NCBI GenBank assembly: GCA_949752745.1 | Contig: OX457026.1 | Span: forward strand, 33,409,911 to 33,473,910 | Reading direction: 5' to 3' | Length of the DNA stretch: 64,000 nucleotides | Source of the DNA: Protula sp. h YS-2021 | Taxonomy: Eukaryota; Annelida; Polychaeta; Sabellida; Serpulidae | Shown: positions 10,851-21,841 of the stretch, piece by piece | How positions within the stretch are numbered: position 1 is the first letter of the stretch | Layout of the letters: every line of letters begins with the position of its first letter | Position numbers and translations under genes: made by a program | The notes under the pieces: model-generated | What the model saw: only the letters and a program-made list of their open reading frames with translations | Database searches by the model: none | Told to the model about the DNA's origin: nothing

Positions 10851-11487
10851 CCCGCATTTCTATATTGGAGAAGCGAAATGAATGTCCCAAGTAAATCAAG
10901 TTGCACCCGTTGATTGCTGTAAGAAACAGAAAAAAGCCAGGGCATTTTAAAAAAAAAAAAAGCATGGCTTTAGATTTCACCAAGCGTGCGTGACTGGCAG
11001 GGTTATTCCATTATCTGTGGGTATGTCAAAATGTTTATAATTTTCAATTTAAACCATCATTGTCATTAACAGAATTATTTTTGAAGATCGTCAACTATTT
11101 CAGGATTTTCTTGCTACCCAAAATTTATATAAAACTTATTTCAAGACTCTTCCCTGAACCCATTTGTGATTTTTACCCCCTTTTTTGACGAAATAGATAT
11201 CCGATCGGACCGCCTCTGGCTCAAAATTACTCCCCTTTCTCCACGTTTTTTTTTGGGACAGACATAGTAACGCATAAGATACCAAGTGACACTCTGGGGC
11301 TCCTTTATTTGATATGGGAAAAGGTTAGGATACTTTTTCACATACAATATCAGGCAATAAACTCAACACAGACAGCCGAACACAAAAGAAGCAAACATTG
11401 TACATGTATGTTTATTTGTGAGTGTGAGTGGCCTCAAATGGCAATCCCGAAGTGAGAGCGGTACTGGTAGCATTTTTAATTTCTCGT

Positions 11488-11554
<67 letters not shown>

Positions 11555-11579
11555 CAGGAGCGTGGGTAATTCAAAGCCC
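10851..11579. other. Spacer with a dispersed repeat and an A/GA tract
   Basis: 11170-11300 is a third copy of the repeat seen at 58.0-58.25 and 61.1-61.34 kb (GGACCGCCTCTGGCTCAAAA, CCCTTTCTCC.CGTTTTTT). 11486-11552 is poly(A) followed by (GA)n. No gene was recognised. Confidence 0.6.
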
Positions 11580-13235
11580 AACCGCATATATGGCAGTATA
11601 TTTGTACAAAAAATTTCATGGCGTTCGCGCTCCAACATTTATTTTTGATCGCTATGGTACTTATGTACAATTACTAGACGAGAAAATATTTAATTTTTTC
11701 GCGAACCACCTTTTATGTTTTCCAAATCACTATTAATTTCTGCACGAGGTTTTTAATATTTCAAAAAAGATAGGTTGAATTAAATTTAGCGAGCCCTATA
11801 ATTATCTTTTCGCGTCCAAATAAAAAAAAGAAGAAGAAAAAAAGAAAGAAAATAAATTTCGTGATAAACTCATGGTCAGAAAAACTTCTTTTAAAACAAA
11901 AGACGTTTAATTATGATGCGTGATTAGATTATGATGAAATTAAAGAGCGCGAAATAAATAGTCAAATAACATGTGAATGTTGCGCGGCTTTTCTTAGGCC
12001 ATTCAAATGAACGCGAGAAAAAATAAAATATGCGACACGTACGTTTTGATTTTTTGTTCAAATATACCGGCATAAACCGCACTCCACCCATACTGCCATT
12101 TTCCTCCGCGCCCAACAAAACAGGGGACAAAAAAATTGCACAGACACGCATTTCTCGATACAAATTTCTGTTTGCATGATAACCAATTTGTCTATGAGTA
12201 AACCCCAATTTCTATGAAAATTTCCTTGCAAGGGAAAAGTTGAAGAATAGAGGAATACTCACGTACAAATCGGTTACCATTCGTGTCCAGAACTTTTTAA
12301 AACGGCCTCTAAACTTGCAGTGCAAAGTAAGGTGGAGAAACATGCCCTTTCATTCAGAGGCCAAAAACCCTTATAAATCTCCTCGCGTAAAAAATAGTGT
12401 TAATTGAAATATGGATAAAAATTTTCGTTTGACCAAGTCATACATCAGTGATATCAGGCTTGGATTTGGAAGCACATTTTTAAAAAGAAGGCCAGATAGA
12501 TACTTACATTAAGAACTGTGTACAGAATGTTTGGGCATTCTTTTTTTCTTGGAAGCACAGTGCATTTCCAAAAGAACACTATTTTGTAAGACACAAAGAG
12601 TGCTGAATAAAAATCGGTCCCTTTTTACGAAATTGGAACTCCCTGCAAACCGCGTCGGCTCTCCCAAATTATCCCCTAGTCTTCGTTTGCATTTCACAAT
12701 AAAGAGACCTTTGGTGGTATATTTGTACAAAAAATCATAACCCACATGCTGTATATTTTATTTTGTTCACTCATTCATTTGAATGGCCTCGCGGCAATTT
12801 CCTTAGCAGAGCAACATTTACATTTCATGTATTATTTGATTATTTATTTCACTCTCTTTAATTTTGCCATAATGTTTTCGCTCATCATAATGAAACGTCT
12901 TGTGTTTTGAAGAAAGTTTGACTGAACATGCGTTTTATCATGATTTTGTAAAATCTCAGATTGGTTCGTTTATATAACATGCGTTCGAATGTAATTTCTT
13001 AATTTTGGAACGCGAAAAAATAATTATAGGGCCCGATAAATTTAAGTCATGATATAATTTTTTAAAAATAAAAACCACAGAAATTAATAGTGACTTGCAT
13101 AACTTAAAAACACAAACATGGTTCGCGAAAAAAATGTTCTGGTCTATTAATTGTACATAAATAATATAGCGATCAAAAATAAATGTTGGAGCGCGAACGC
13201 CGTGAAATTTTTGTACATGTATATATCGCGACAGA
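11580..13235. mobile_element. Large inverted pair of CGCGAA-family repeats
   Basis: About 11580-12075 and 12715-13235 are reverse complements of each other through most of their length. Shared blocks include TATATTTGTACAAAAAAT, GGCGTTCGCGCTCCAACATT, AAGACGTTT, ATTAAAGAG..GAAATAAATA and GCCATTCAAATGAA. They flank a ~640 bp non-repetitive centre. This is either one foldback element or two head-to-head insertions. No protein was recognised in the centre. Confidence 0.6.
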
Positions 13236-13432
13236 GACCTGCTGCCTCAATGTGTGACGAGGCTCCAGGGTTAAAGGATTACATTTGAAACATTTCGTTC
13301 TTTTCAGCAAATGGGGGAGGTGCGGTCATGTCACGTAACGAGAGAGAAAGCGAGCTATTATTTTGAAGTTCGTAACGGATGCTTAAAAGTCATTTTGCTA
13401 AAATGATAAAAGCTCTCCTTTCTTGTATGCAA

Positions 13433-16400
13433 GAAAGAAGAGAAACATGGCAAAAAGAAGAGAAACATGGCAAAAAGAAACGAAACATGGCAAAAAGAAG
13501 AGAAACATGGCAAAAAGAAGAGAAACATTGCAAAAAGAAGCGAAAAATGGCATAAAGAAACGAAACATGGCAGAAAGAAGAGAAACATGGCAAAAAGAAG
13601 AGAAACATGGCAAAAAGAAGAAAAACATGGCAAAAAGAAGAGAAACATTGCAAAAAGAAGAGAAACATACCAAAAAGAAGAGAAACATCGCAAAAAGAAG
13701 AGAAACATGGCAAAAAGAAGAGAAACATGGCAAAAAGAGGAGAAACATGGCAAAAAGAAGAGAAACATGGCAAAAAGAAGAGAAACATGGCAAAAAGAAG
13801 AGAAACATAGCAAAAAGAAGAGAAACATGGCAAAAAGAGGAGAAACATGACAAAAAGAAGCGAAACATGGCAAAAAGAAGCGAAACATGGCAAAAGAAGA
13901 GAAACATGGCAAAAAGAAGAGAAACATGGCAAAAAGAAGAGAAACTTTGCAAAAACAAGAGAAACATGGCAAAAAGAAGAGAAAATGGCAAAAAGAAGAG
14001 AAACATGGCAAAAAGAAGAGAAACATGGCAAAAAGAAGAGAAACATGGCAAAAAGAAGGGAAACATAGCAAAAGAAGAGAAACATGGCAAAAAGAAGCGA
14101 AACATGACAAAAAAAAGAGAAACATGGCAAAAAGAAGACAAACATCGCAAAAAGAGGAGAAACATTGCAAAAAGAAGCGAAACATGGCAAAAAGAAGAGA
14201 AACATTGCAAAAAGAAGCGAAAAATGGCATAAAGAAACGAAACATGGCAGAAAGAAGAGAAACATGGCAAAAAGAAGAGAAACATGGCAAAAAGAAGAAA
14301 AACATGGCAAAAAGAAGAGAAACATTGCAAAAAGAAGAGAAACATACCAAAAAGAAGAGAAACATGGCAAAAAGAGGAGAAACATGGCAAAAAGAGGAGA
14401 AACATGGCAAAAAGAAGAGAAACATGGCAAAAAGAAGAGAAACATGGCAAAAAGAAGAGAAACATGGCAAAAAGAGGAGAAACATGGAAAAAAGAAGAGA
14501 AACATGGCAAAAAGAAGAGAAACATGGCAAAAAGAAGAGAAACATGGCAAAAAGAAGACAAACATCGCAAAAAGAAGAGAAACATGGCAAAAAGAAGAGA
14601 ACCATGGCAAAAAGAAGAGAAACATGGCAAAAAGAGGAGAAACATGACAAAAAGAAGCGAAACATGGCAAAAAGAAGCGAAACATGGCAAAAGAAGAGAA
14701 ACATGGCAAAAAGAAGAGAAACATGGCAAAAAGAAGAGAAACTTTGCAAAAACAAGAGAAACATGGCAAAAAGAAGAGAAAATGGCAAAAAGAAGAGAAA
14801 CATGGCAAAAAGAAGAGAAACATGGCAAAAAGAAGAGAAACATGGCAAAAAGAAGGGAAACATAGCAAAAGAAGAGAAACATGGCAAAAAGAAGCGAAAC
14901 ATGACAAAAAAAAGAGAAACATGGCAAAAAGAAGACAAACATCGCAAAAAGAAGAGAAACATTGCAAAAAGAAGCGAAACATGGCAAAAAGAAGAGAAAC
15001 ATTGCAAAAAGAAGCGAAAAATGGCATAAAGAAACGAAACATGGCAGAAAGAAGAGAAACATGGCAAAAAGAAGAGAAACATGGCAAAAAGAAGAAAAAC
15101 ATGGCAAAAAGAAGAGAAACATTGCAAAAAGAAGAGAAACATACCAAAAAGAAGAGAAACATCGCAAAAAGAAGAGAAACATGGCAAAAAGAAGAGAAAC
15201 ATGGCAAAAAGAGGAGAAACATGGCAAAAAGAAGAGAAACATGGCAAAAAAGAAGAGAAACATGGCAAAAAGAAGAGAAACATGGCAAAAAGAAGAGAAA
15301 CATGGCAAAAAGAGGAGAAACATGGAAAAAAGAAGAGAAACATGGCAAAAAGAAGAGAAACATGGCAAAAAGAAGAGAAACATGGCAAAAAGAAGACAAA
15401 CATCGCATAAAGAAGAGAAACATGGCAAAAAGAAGAGAAACATGGCAAAAAGAAGAGAAACATGGCAAAAAGAGGAGAAACATGACAAAAAGAAGCGAAA
15501 CATGGCAAAAAGAAGCGAAACATGGCAAAAGAAGAGAAACATGGCAAAAAGAAGAGAAACATGGCAAAAAGAAGAGAAACTTTGCAAAAACAAGAGAAAC
15601 ATGGCAAAAAGAAGAGAAAATGGCAAAAAGAAGAGAAACATGGCAAAAAGAAGAGAAACATGGCAAAAAGAAGAGAAACATGGCAAAAAGAAGGGAAACA
15701 TAGCAAAAGAAGAGAAACATGGCAAAAAGAAGCGAAACATGACAAAAAAAAGAGAAACATGGCAAAAAGAAGACAAACATCGCAAAAAGAAGAGAAACAT
15801 GGCAAAAATAAGAGAAACATGGCAAAAAGAGGAGAAACATGGCAAAAAGAGGAGAAACATGGCAAAAAGAAGAGAAACATGGCAAAAAGAAGCGAAACAT
15901 GGCAAAAGAAGAGAAACATGGCAAAAAGAAGAGAAACATGGCAAAAAGAAGAGAAACATGGCAAAAAGAAGAGAAACATCGCAAAAAAAGAGAAACATGG
16001 TAAAAAGAAGAGAAACATGGCAAAAAGAAGCGAAACATGGCAAAAAGAAGAGAAACATGGCAAAAAGAAGAGAAACATGGCAAAAAGAAGAGAAACATCG
16101 CAAAAAAAGAGAAACATGGTAAAAAGAAGAGAATCATGGCAAAAAGAAGCGAAACATGGCAAAAAGAAGAGAAACATGGCAAAAAGAAGAGAAACATGGC
16201 AAAAAGAAGAGAAACATTGCAGAAAGAAGAGAAACATGGCAAAAAGAAGCGAAACATGGCAAAAAGAAGCGAAACATGGCAAAAAGAAGCGAAACATTGC
16301 AAAAAGAAGAGAAACTTTGCAAAAAGAAGAGAAACATGGCAAAAAGAAGAGAAACATGGCAAAAAGAAGAGAAACATGGCAAAAAGAAGAGAAACATTGC

Positions 16401-16640
16401 AGAAAGAAGAGAAACATGGCAAAAAGAAGCGAAACATGGCAAAAAGAAGCGAAACATGGCAAAAAGAAGAGAAACTTTGCAAAAAGAAGAGAAACATGGC
16501 AAAAAGAAGAGAAACATGGCAAAAAGAAGAGAAGCATGGCAAAAAGAAGAGAAACATGGCAAAAAGAAGAGAAACATGGCACAAAGAAGCGAAACATGGC
16601 AAAAAGAAGAAAAACATGGCAAAAAGAAGCGAAACATGGC
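13433..16640. repeat. 20-bp minisatellite, ~160 copies, with higher-order structure
   Basis: The unit is GAAACATGGCAAAAAGAAGA with many substitution variants. A 20-bp period shifts frame by two each unit, so three units (60 bp) give a 20-residue repeat and all six frames can stay open for hundreds of codons. The long ORFs on both strands (up to 1098 codons) are artefacts. Variant blocks recur at ~680, ~797 and ~839 bp, giving about three higher-order copies of roughly 40 units. Confidence 0.95.
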
Positions 16641-17600
16641 AAACCGGTGTTCAACCATCATGAAGTTTTTCTGTTTTATGCGAAGAATAAAAAGGTGAAG
16701 TTTGATTTACTGGGTATATTAACATTTTATGCCATGCACAATTAACCGACTCTTTTACAGTTCCGTTTCAAAAGTACTAAAAAGGCGTCACTTGATTTAC
16801 TAGGCAGATTCACCTGGTGTGGAAATTTCTCCATTGTGCGGTGACAGGGGCGGTTTCTAACACATTCTGGTGGCTTCAATTACTCCCCCCTCCATGATAT
16901 AGTTGTGTAATACCACAGTGGTGATAACCGGCAAGATTTCATTGTATTTGAAGCTCTTTGGTAACATATCAACTAAAATTTCCACACCAAGCAAATGTAC
17001 CTGATCACTTACACTAAATCGGATAAATGCTCATATAAAACGAAGAAAACCCCAGGATGTTTTAGAAGCACAGGTTTAAATTTTATCAAGCGTTTATGAC
17101 TAGCAAGGTTATTGCATTATCAGTAGGTTTATTATAATTTCAATCACTTTTAATTTAAATTATTATTACCATTACCATAATAATTTTGAGGACTGCCAAA
17201 ACTTTCAGTATTTTTTCACAAATGACTACCTAAACTACGAAAGCCACAGGACAATGCGTTTGTTCTTAACAATACCGTACGTAACCTGGTTGCAGCTTTT
17301 AACAGACCTTGTTACCTTTGAAATTTTTTGATATATCCCCTGCATTTTAGAGGAGTGAAAAAATAAAAGGACCATCCATCATAAATAATGGTGGGCCTCT
17401 TTTACTATGTTTTTAAAGAGTATTAATTATCTGAACTTAATGTAAGTCTTAAATATTGATTATATTGACAAAAATAATCAACCAGGGGAAAAGCATCTAT
17501 TACCTTCTCTGTTCAGAAAACTATTACAGATTTAAACCAGGCTGTTTTCGCAGAGTAGCGAAAATTACACATTAGGCCACATAAAATCCGATTCTGAACT
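16641..17600. other. Unassigned AT-rich DNA
   Basis: No ORF, RNA gene or repeat that I can support. Confidence 0.4.
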
Positions 17601-17604
17601 TTCA

Positions 17605-18060
17605 AAATTCAAAATTCAGTATGAACTGGGAGGTCAAGATAATTGAAGCACGTCTTGCAGATCGCATTTTAGGCCCAAAGGGCCACAAATAAGCTCAAAC
17701 TCGCTATGTCTCTAATCGTTTTTGAGATAACGTTCAAATTCCGGTTCCGGACTTTGATCATGACCGAGGATGTCAAGGTCACCGAGGTACCTTTTACATA
17801 TTGTCTTGTAGGCCCAAAAGGTGCAAAATAAGCTCAAAATCGCTCTATCTCTAACTGTTTTCGAGATAATGGTCAACTTTCGGTTTTTCACCTTGATGAT
17901 GACTGAGGAGGTCAAGGTCGCCGAGGTACCTCTCACGAATCGTCTTTTAGGTCCAAAGGGTCGAAAATGAATCAAAATTGCTCTTTCGCTAAACGTTTTC
18001 GATATAATGGTCATGGTAATGGTCATGATAAAAAATGCGGATTTCATGCCTCGTCATCCT
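17605..18060 (+). repeat. Satellite, three units of the 0-2 kb family
   Basis: Three diverged units with GATGTCAAGGTCACCGAGGT, TTGTAGGCCCAAAAGG and TCTAACTGTTTTCGAGATAA, in the same orientation as the first array. The tail GTCATGGTAA...AATGCGGATTTCA also matches the end of that array near 2.05 kb. Confidence 0.9.
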
Positions 18061-18119
18061 CTATCAGGGAGCCAAATTTCATCTTTCTTTGTGAAATAGC
18101 GTAAACTAAAAACATTAAA

Positions 18120-18300
18120 AAATATTTATATTACGCATTAAAATTTTATAGCAACCAGTATATTTTCCTTAACTGTTCAAGATGGTTACACATGGTTTAG
18201 CACGAAATTGAAGATAATTTGACAGGCCTTGTTTCTGAACAAGACATTATACAATATACAAATGGTCTCCCTAAGTGCTATATACAAGGCATGGTCCCCG
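18120..18300 (-). repeat. Dispersed repeat, inverted copy of the 25.1-25.97 kb segment
   Basis: TAGCAACCAGTAT...CCTTAACTGTTCAA and CACATGGTTTAGCACGAAAT are the reverse complement of 25885-25965. AAATGGTCTCCCTAAGTGCT is the reverse complement of sequence near 25.12-25.14 kb. Both copies lie beside (TA)n tracts. Confidence 0.7.
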
Positions 18301-18324
18301 TACGACTGGTTTCAGAGAGAGAGA

Positions 18325-18353
18325 GGGATATATATATATATATTTATATATAT

Positions 18354-18448
<95 letters not shown>
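18325..18448. repeat. (TA)n microsatellite
   Basis: Almost pure TA of ~120 bp. ORFs of IYIYIY type over it are artefacts. Confidence 0.97.
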
Positions 18449-18449
<1 letters not shown>

Positions 18450-18821
18450 TGAGACTCGGAGATGGGTGTTTGTAATTTTATGAACAAGTTACATATACAC
18501 TCTTATTCCCACTTGGCATTGAAAATGCCAAATGGGGATGGATTGCCTCGAATTCTTCACCTATTTTTTTTCTCGCTTTTTTAAATTTTTTTTTCTTCTT
18601 CCGCCGAATCGGTTTCCAGATATCTCCTCCGAGACCGCTGAAACTAGACCAACCAAACTTGGCACACGAATAGAGGTCATCTGAAGTGGTGCACCTGATA
18701 AAAATTTTTTACCTTGACCTTATAGTTGGTAGTATTTAGGAGGACATTCTACATTCAGACATGTGAAAATTGTTAACAAATAGCAATATCATCTACGCTC
18801 CGTTTTAAGTTATCATTCCAA

Positions 18822-19286
18822 GTGGGGTCTAATTCGCTGTGCGAATTTCGGTCTAGTTTTTCCTCTGTTTCATACATCACAAAGGCTAGTGTGCACCTCA
18901 GCAAGCCAAAGATTTCCTACATACACCCAGCGTCAGCTCTCAACCCACACTCACTCAGTGACAGATGCAGGAGGGATAGGGACATACTCCTGTGTGACTC
19001 ACTACACCCCTGCGAGGAGTGTGCACACTTAGCCACACAAGACTGGGACGCGTTAGAGAAACTCCGCACCAAGACCATTGAACGGAGAGTGCGTCGTAAG
19101 GTTCAATCTCTGTCGATGAATATGCCAGGGGTCACTTCACCCGTACTCGGCCTGGTTTCCTCCCCAGTGTGTGTAGACAGGGGTACGGAATCGCACTTTC
19201 ACTTACTAAAACAAAAAGCGAAAGATAACCAAGTCTACGGCGACGTTGGAAAGAGTGACAGAACTAGACTGAGAGGGCTATCATAG
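18822..19286 (+). pseudogene. Gag-like ORF of DIRS-like element
   Basis: 154 codons. Contains CEECAHLATQDWDALEKL, a CxxC followed by a charged helix, and the basic IERRVRRKVQSLS. I recognise no named domain. The gag role is inferred from its position about 0.7 kb before the RT motif and from the basic, helical character. Confidence 0.4.
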
Positions 19287-19949
19287 ACAAAGCCTGGTCA
19301 GTCCTCCACCAAGAAACTGAAAAATCCTCTAGGAGGAATCGAGCTCAGCATTACCACCGTCTGTAACCACGTCGAAAGAAAGTTTGACTGTTACACAGGT
19401 GAAGTCAGTGCGTGCTTTACCAGTCATATGAATTCAGTACCCCACCACGCCCGGATACCTCTCCTTCGCCGCAAGCTCTAGATACGCCTCTGTTGTTTCA
19501 TCGGACATGATGAATATCTCGTAGTTCTTGGCGATGCAGGCTAAGCTCCAAATGTAGATCCAAGAACTAGAGGAAGCACTGGTCTCGAGACAAGAACCGA
19601 GACGCAGGCACACACCGACTGCGACTGTATCACACCCACCGGATGACCCACCGGTGCTACCCGTGTCGATATCTACCCCAGTATCTATCCCGATTTCCAT
19701 ACAGCAACCACAGGGGCCAGACACCAGAGACACTTAGCAGGCTATTATCCTCAGTGACAGGGAGTCTGTCGTTTTGGCACCGTCGGGCCAAATCTCCATG
19801 ACGCAACACGTCGACGAGATGAGGAACTAGTCACTTCCATCCAGACGCGACCCACGGGGTCACAACCCACTACTTCTTCGCAACCAAGCTCCAGGCAGCC
19901 TAGTTGTGTCCTACGACCAAGACTCGACAAAGCACCAAGCCCTACAAGA

Positions 19950-20175
19950 CATGATTAAAAAAATTAGTGCGCAAGGGAGCAATAGCTGGGATGCCAGAAA
20001 ACCAGAAAGGGTTTTTCAGCAGGGTCTTTCTGGTACCCCCCAAAATCAGGGATTATGCGGTTAATCATAGACCTATTCATCCTAAATCATTTCCTCCAGG
20101 TAACTCCTTTTCAGATGAACACAGCCCGGATAATAACATACTTACAACAACATTCAGATTAATTCTCTGACCATT
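19950..20175 (+). pseudogene. DIRS-type RT fragment
   Basis: GFFSRVFLVPP lies at 20010-20042. The following residues in another frame (LIIDLFILNHFLQV) resemble the RWVIDLxxLNxFL block that normally follows in this RT group, so a frameshift lies just after VPP. The palm motif was not found. Confidence 0.6.
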
Positions 20176-20560
20176 TGAATGAGCAATACCAGACATTCAA
20201 ACATATGGCCTACTTGGTACAGAACCCATGCTTGTTGCGGCACATTCTCAGTGGCATCTGGGAGACACACAAAACACTGAAAATCGCGCCATTAATCATA
20301 TGGCAACAATCCAGGGTGGGGAAAGAGTTTGTCTGTAGTTTTCTGTCTCTGCGACACCGATTTTTCGACCTCACCAGAAATCATCGATTTTCCAAAATCT
20401 TTTCAACGGTGCATATCATACCTTAATCTAACTTCGGAAATAGTTGGTTTTTCGAACAGCATCCGAATAGCGTTTATATCCAACGGGTGCCAAAGACGTC
20501 ATCGAAGTCAGAATGTTAACAGGAATACAGCATATCCCAAACTATTTTGAGTGGGGTTGT

Positions 20561-21810
20561 GATGCAAGCAACAACTTTAAACAAAAAAATTAAATAATTT
20601 AGAAATTTTTAATATTAAATATCGTATTTTTTGTTTGAGCTTATATTGATTCTGTTTTGTTTGTTTCTTTTCTCAGGTTTACATTGTTAAAATGTAAATC
20701 ACAGAATGATGGTCTATTAAACATACTCCAATTCAAATTAGTATAAAACAACAAACAGTATTTCGATCTGGTATTTTTAGTCAGATGAGGGAAAAGATTA
20801 TTTTATTGATTGATTATTGATTACTTTATTGAAGAAAGCCGCTACAAGTATATGCTTTGATTTGATTTTTTTCTTTTTACTTACTCTTTTGTGAAGCTTT
20901 TTTAAAAATAAAATATAATAAGTCAACAGATTCTAGTAATGTATATATGAAATTTTCTTTTAAAAGCGGAACAATTAATACTTCATATTTTAGATAAAAA
21001 CCTGATAAAAATCCATTAAAATCAAGAAACGGTATTCTTTGTTCAATGGTTTCCATGACACAGCTTATCGTCTCTGTCAGTAACATATTACAATAAGTGT
21101 ACATTATAATAAATGTCAGATCAGAATAAGTGCCAAGTTTAGAAATAATTAGCTTTTACATTTGAACAAGTGCATCGTAAGCAAAAAATGATTTATCTTA
21201 CAACATTCAAGCCATCATTAGAAATACACGAAATTATCATTGAGTCGATAGGGGAAGCTAAACCACTTGGAAATTAGAAAATAAAAAAAAGATTTACTTA
21301 AGGATTCACCATTTTCATTCAAATTTAACTGCGATATTAGTCTGTGTTTAATTTGTTTTGGCAATTTATTGTATGTAGTTTAGAAATAGTAGCTAAAAAA
21401 TAATCCAAAGAAAAAATAATTTTTAAAGAATTTGACGGAAAATTCTTGCACAATAAAATACAGAAAATATTTATATTACGTCAGCATCTATACAACAGTG
21501 AATCTACATAAATTTCCATTTTGAACAGTTACTGTAAGGAGATTATTTTTCTTAAAGTTTTAAACTTTTGGTATAATTTCAACTGATAATAACATTTGTG
21601 CTGAGAGTTGTGAAACGATATTGCAAAAACATACATTTTGACAATTTTGAGCATTTTTCCTATTTATCACGGACTTAACGTTAAATCTGAATCGTAGTCA
21701 CGGCCTACTGATTAATAACTACCAGTTTCGATACTAAAAAAACTGAAGTACATCTGTAAATCTATGACAATGACATAGAGAATAGAGTTGTTTAACTCCA
21801 AACTGCATCT
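20561..21810. other. 3' flank of the ABCG gene
   Basis: Very AT-rich with no convincing ORF. On the minus strand, AATAAA occurs at 21370-21365, about 440 bases after the stop codon, and is a plausible polyadenylation signal. Another TTTATT lies near 20.82 kb. Confidence 0.4.
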
Positions 21811-21841
21811 TTACTTATAAGTCTTTGGCCTTCTCAGATAT
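21811..21841 (-). CDS. ABCG exon 17 (C-terminus and stop)
   Basis: Completes Arg, then YLRRPKTYK and TAA. The acceptor follows a pyrimidine-rich ATTTTTCTTGACTTTAAG. A short basic tail right after the last helix is usual in this family. Confidence 0.75.

Larger units (their letters stand above)
18822..20560 (+). mobile_element. Second decayed DIRS-like retrotransposon
   Basis: A gag-like ORF (18822-19286) is followed, after a damaged stretch, by an RT entry region at about 19950-20170 with MRKGAIAGMP and GFFSRVFLVPP. This parallels LLNKRAVQEM...FVSRVFLVPK of the element at 2.4-4.9 kb, on the opposite strand. Downstream ORFs to 20.55 kb are short and unrecognised. Frame breaks are frequent. 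No terminal repeats or recombinase were identified. Confidence 0.6.

Noticed and set aside
13358..16745. Very long ORFs (1098, 1075, 901 codons minus; 269-407 codons plus) as genes
   Set aside because: They only translate the 20-bp minisatellite, and every frame on both strands is open for the same reason.
18219..18483. IYIYIY-repeat ORFs here and at 24.8-25.1 kb
   Set aside because: They are (TA)n microsatellites.
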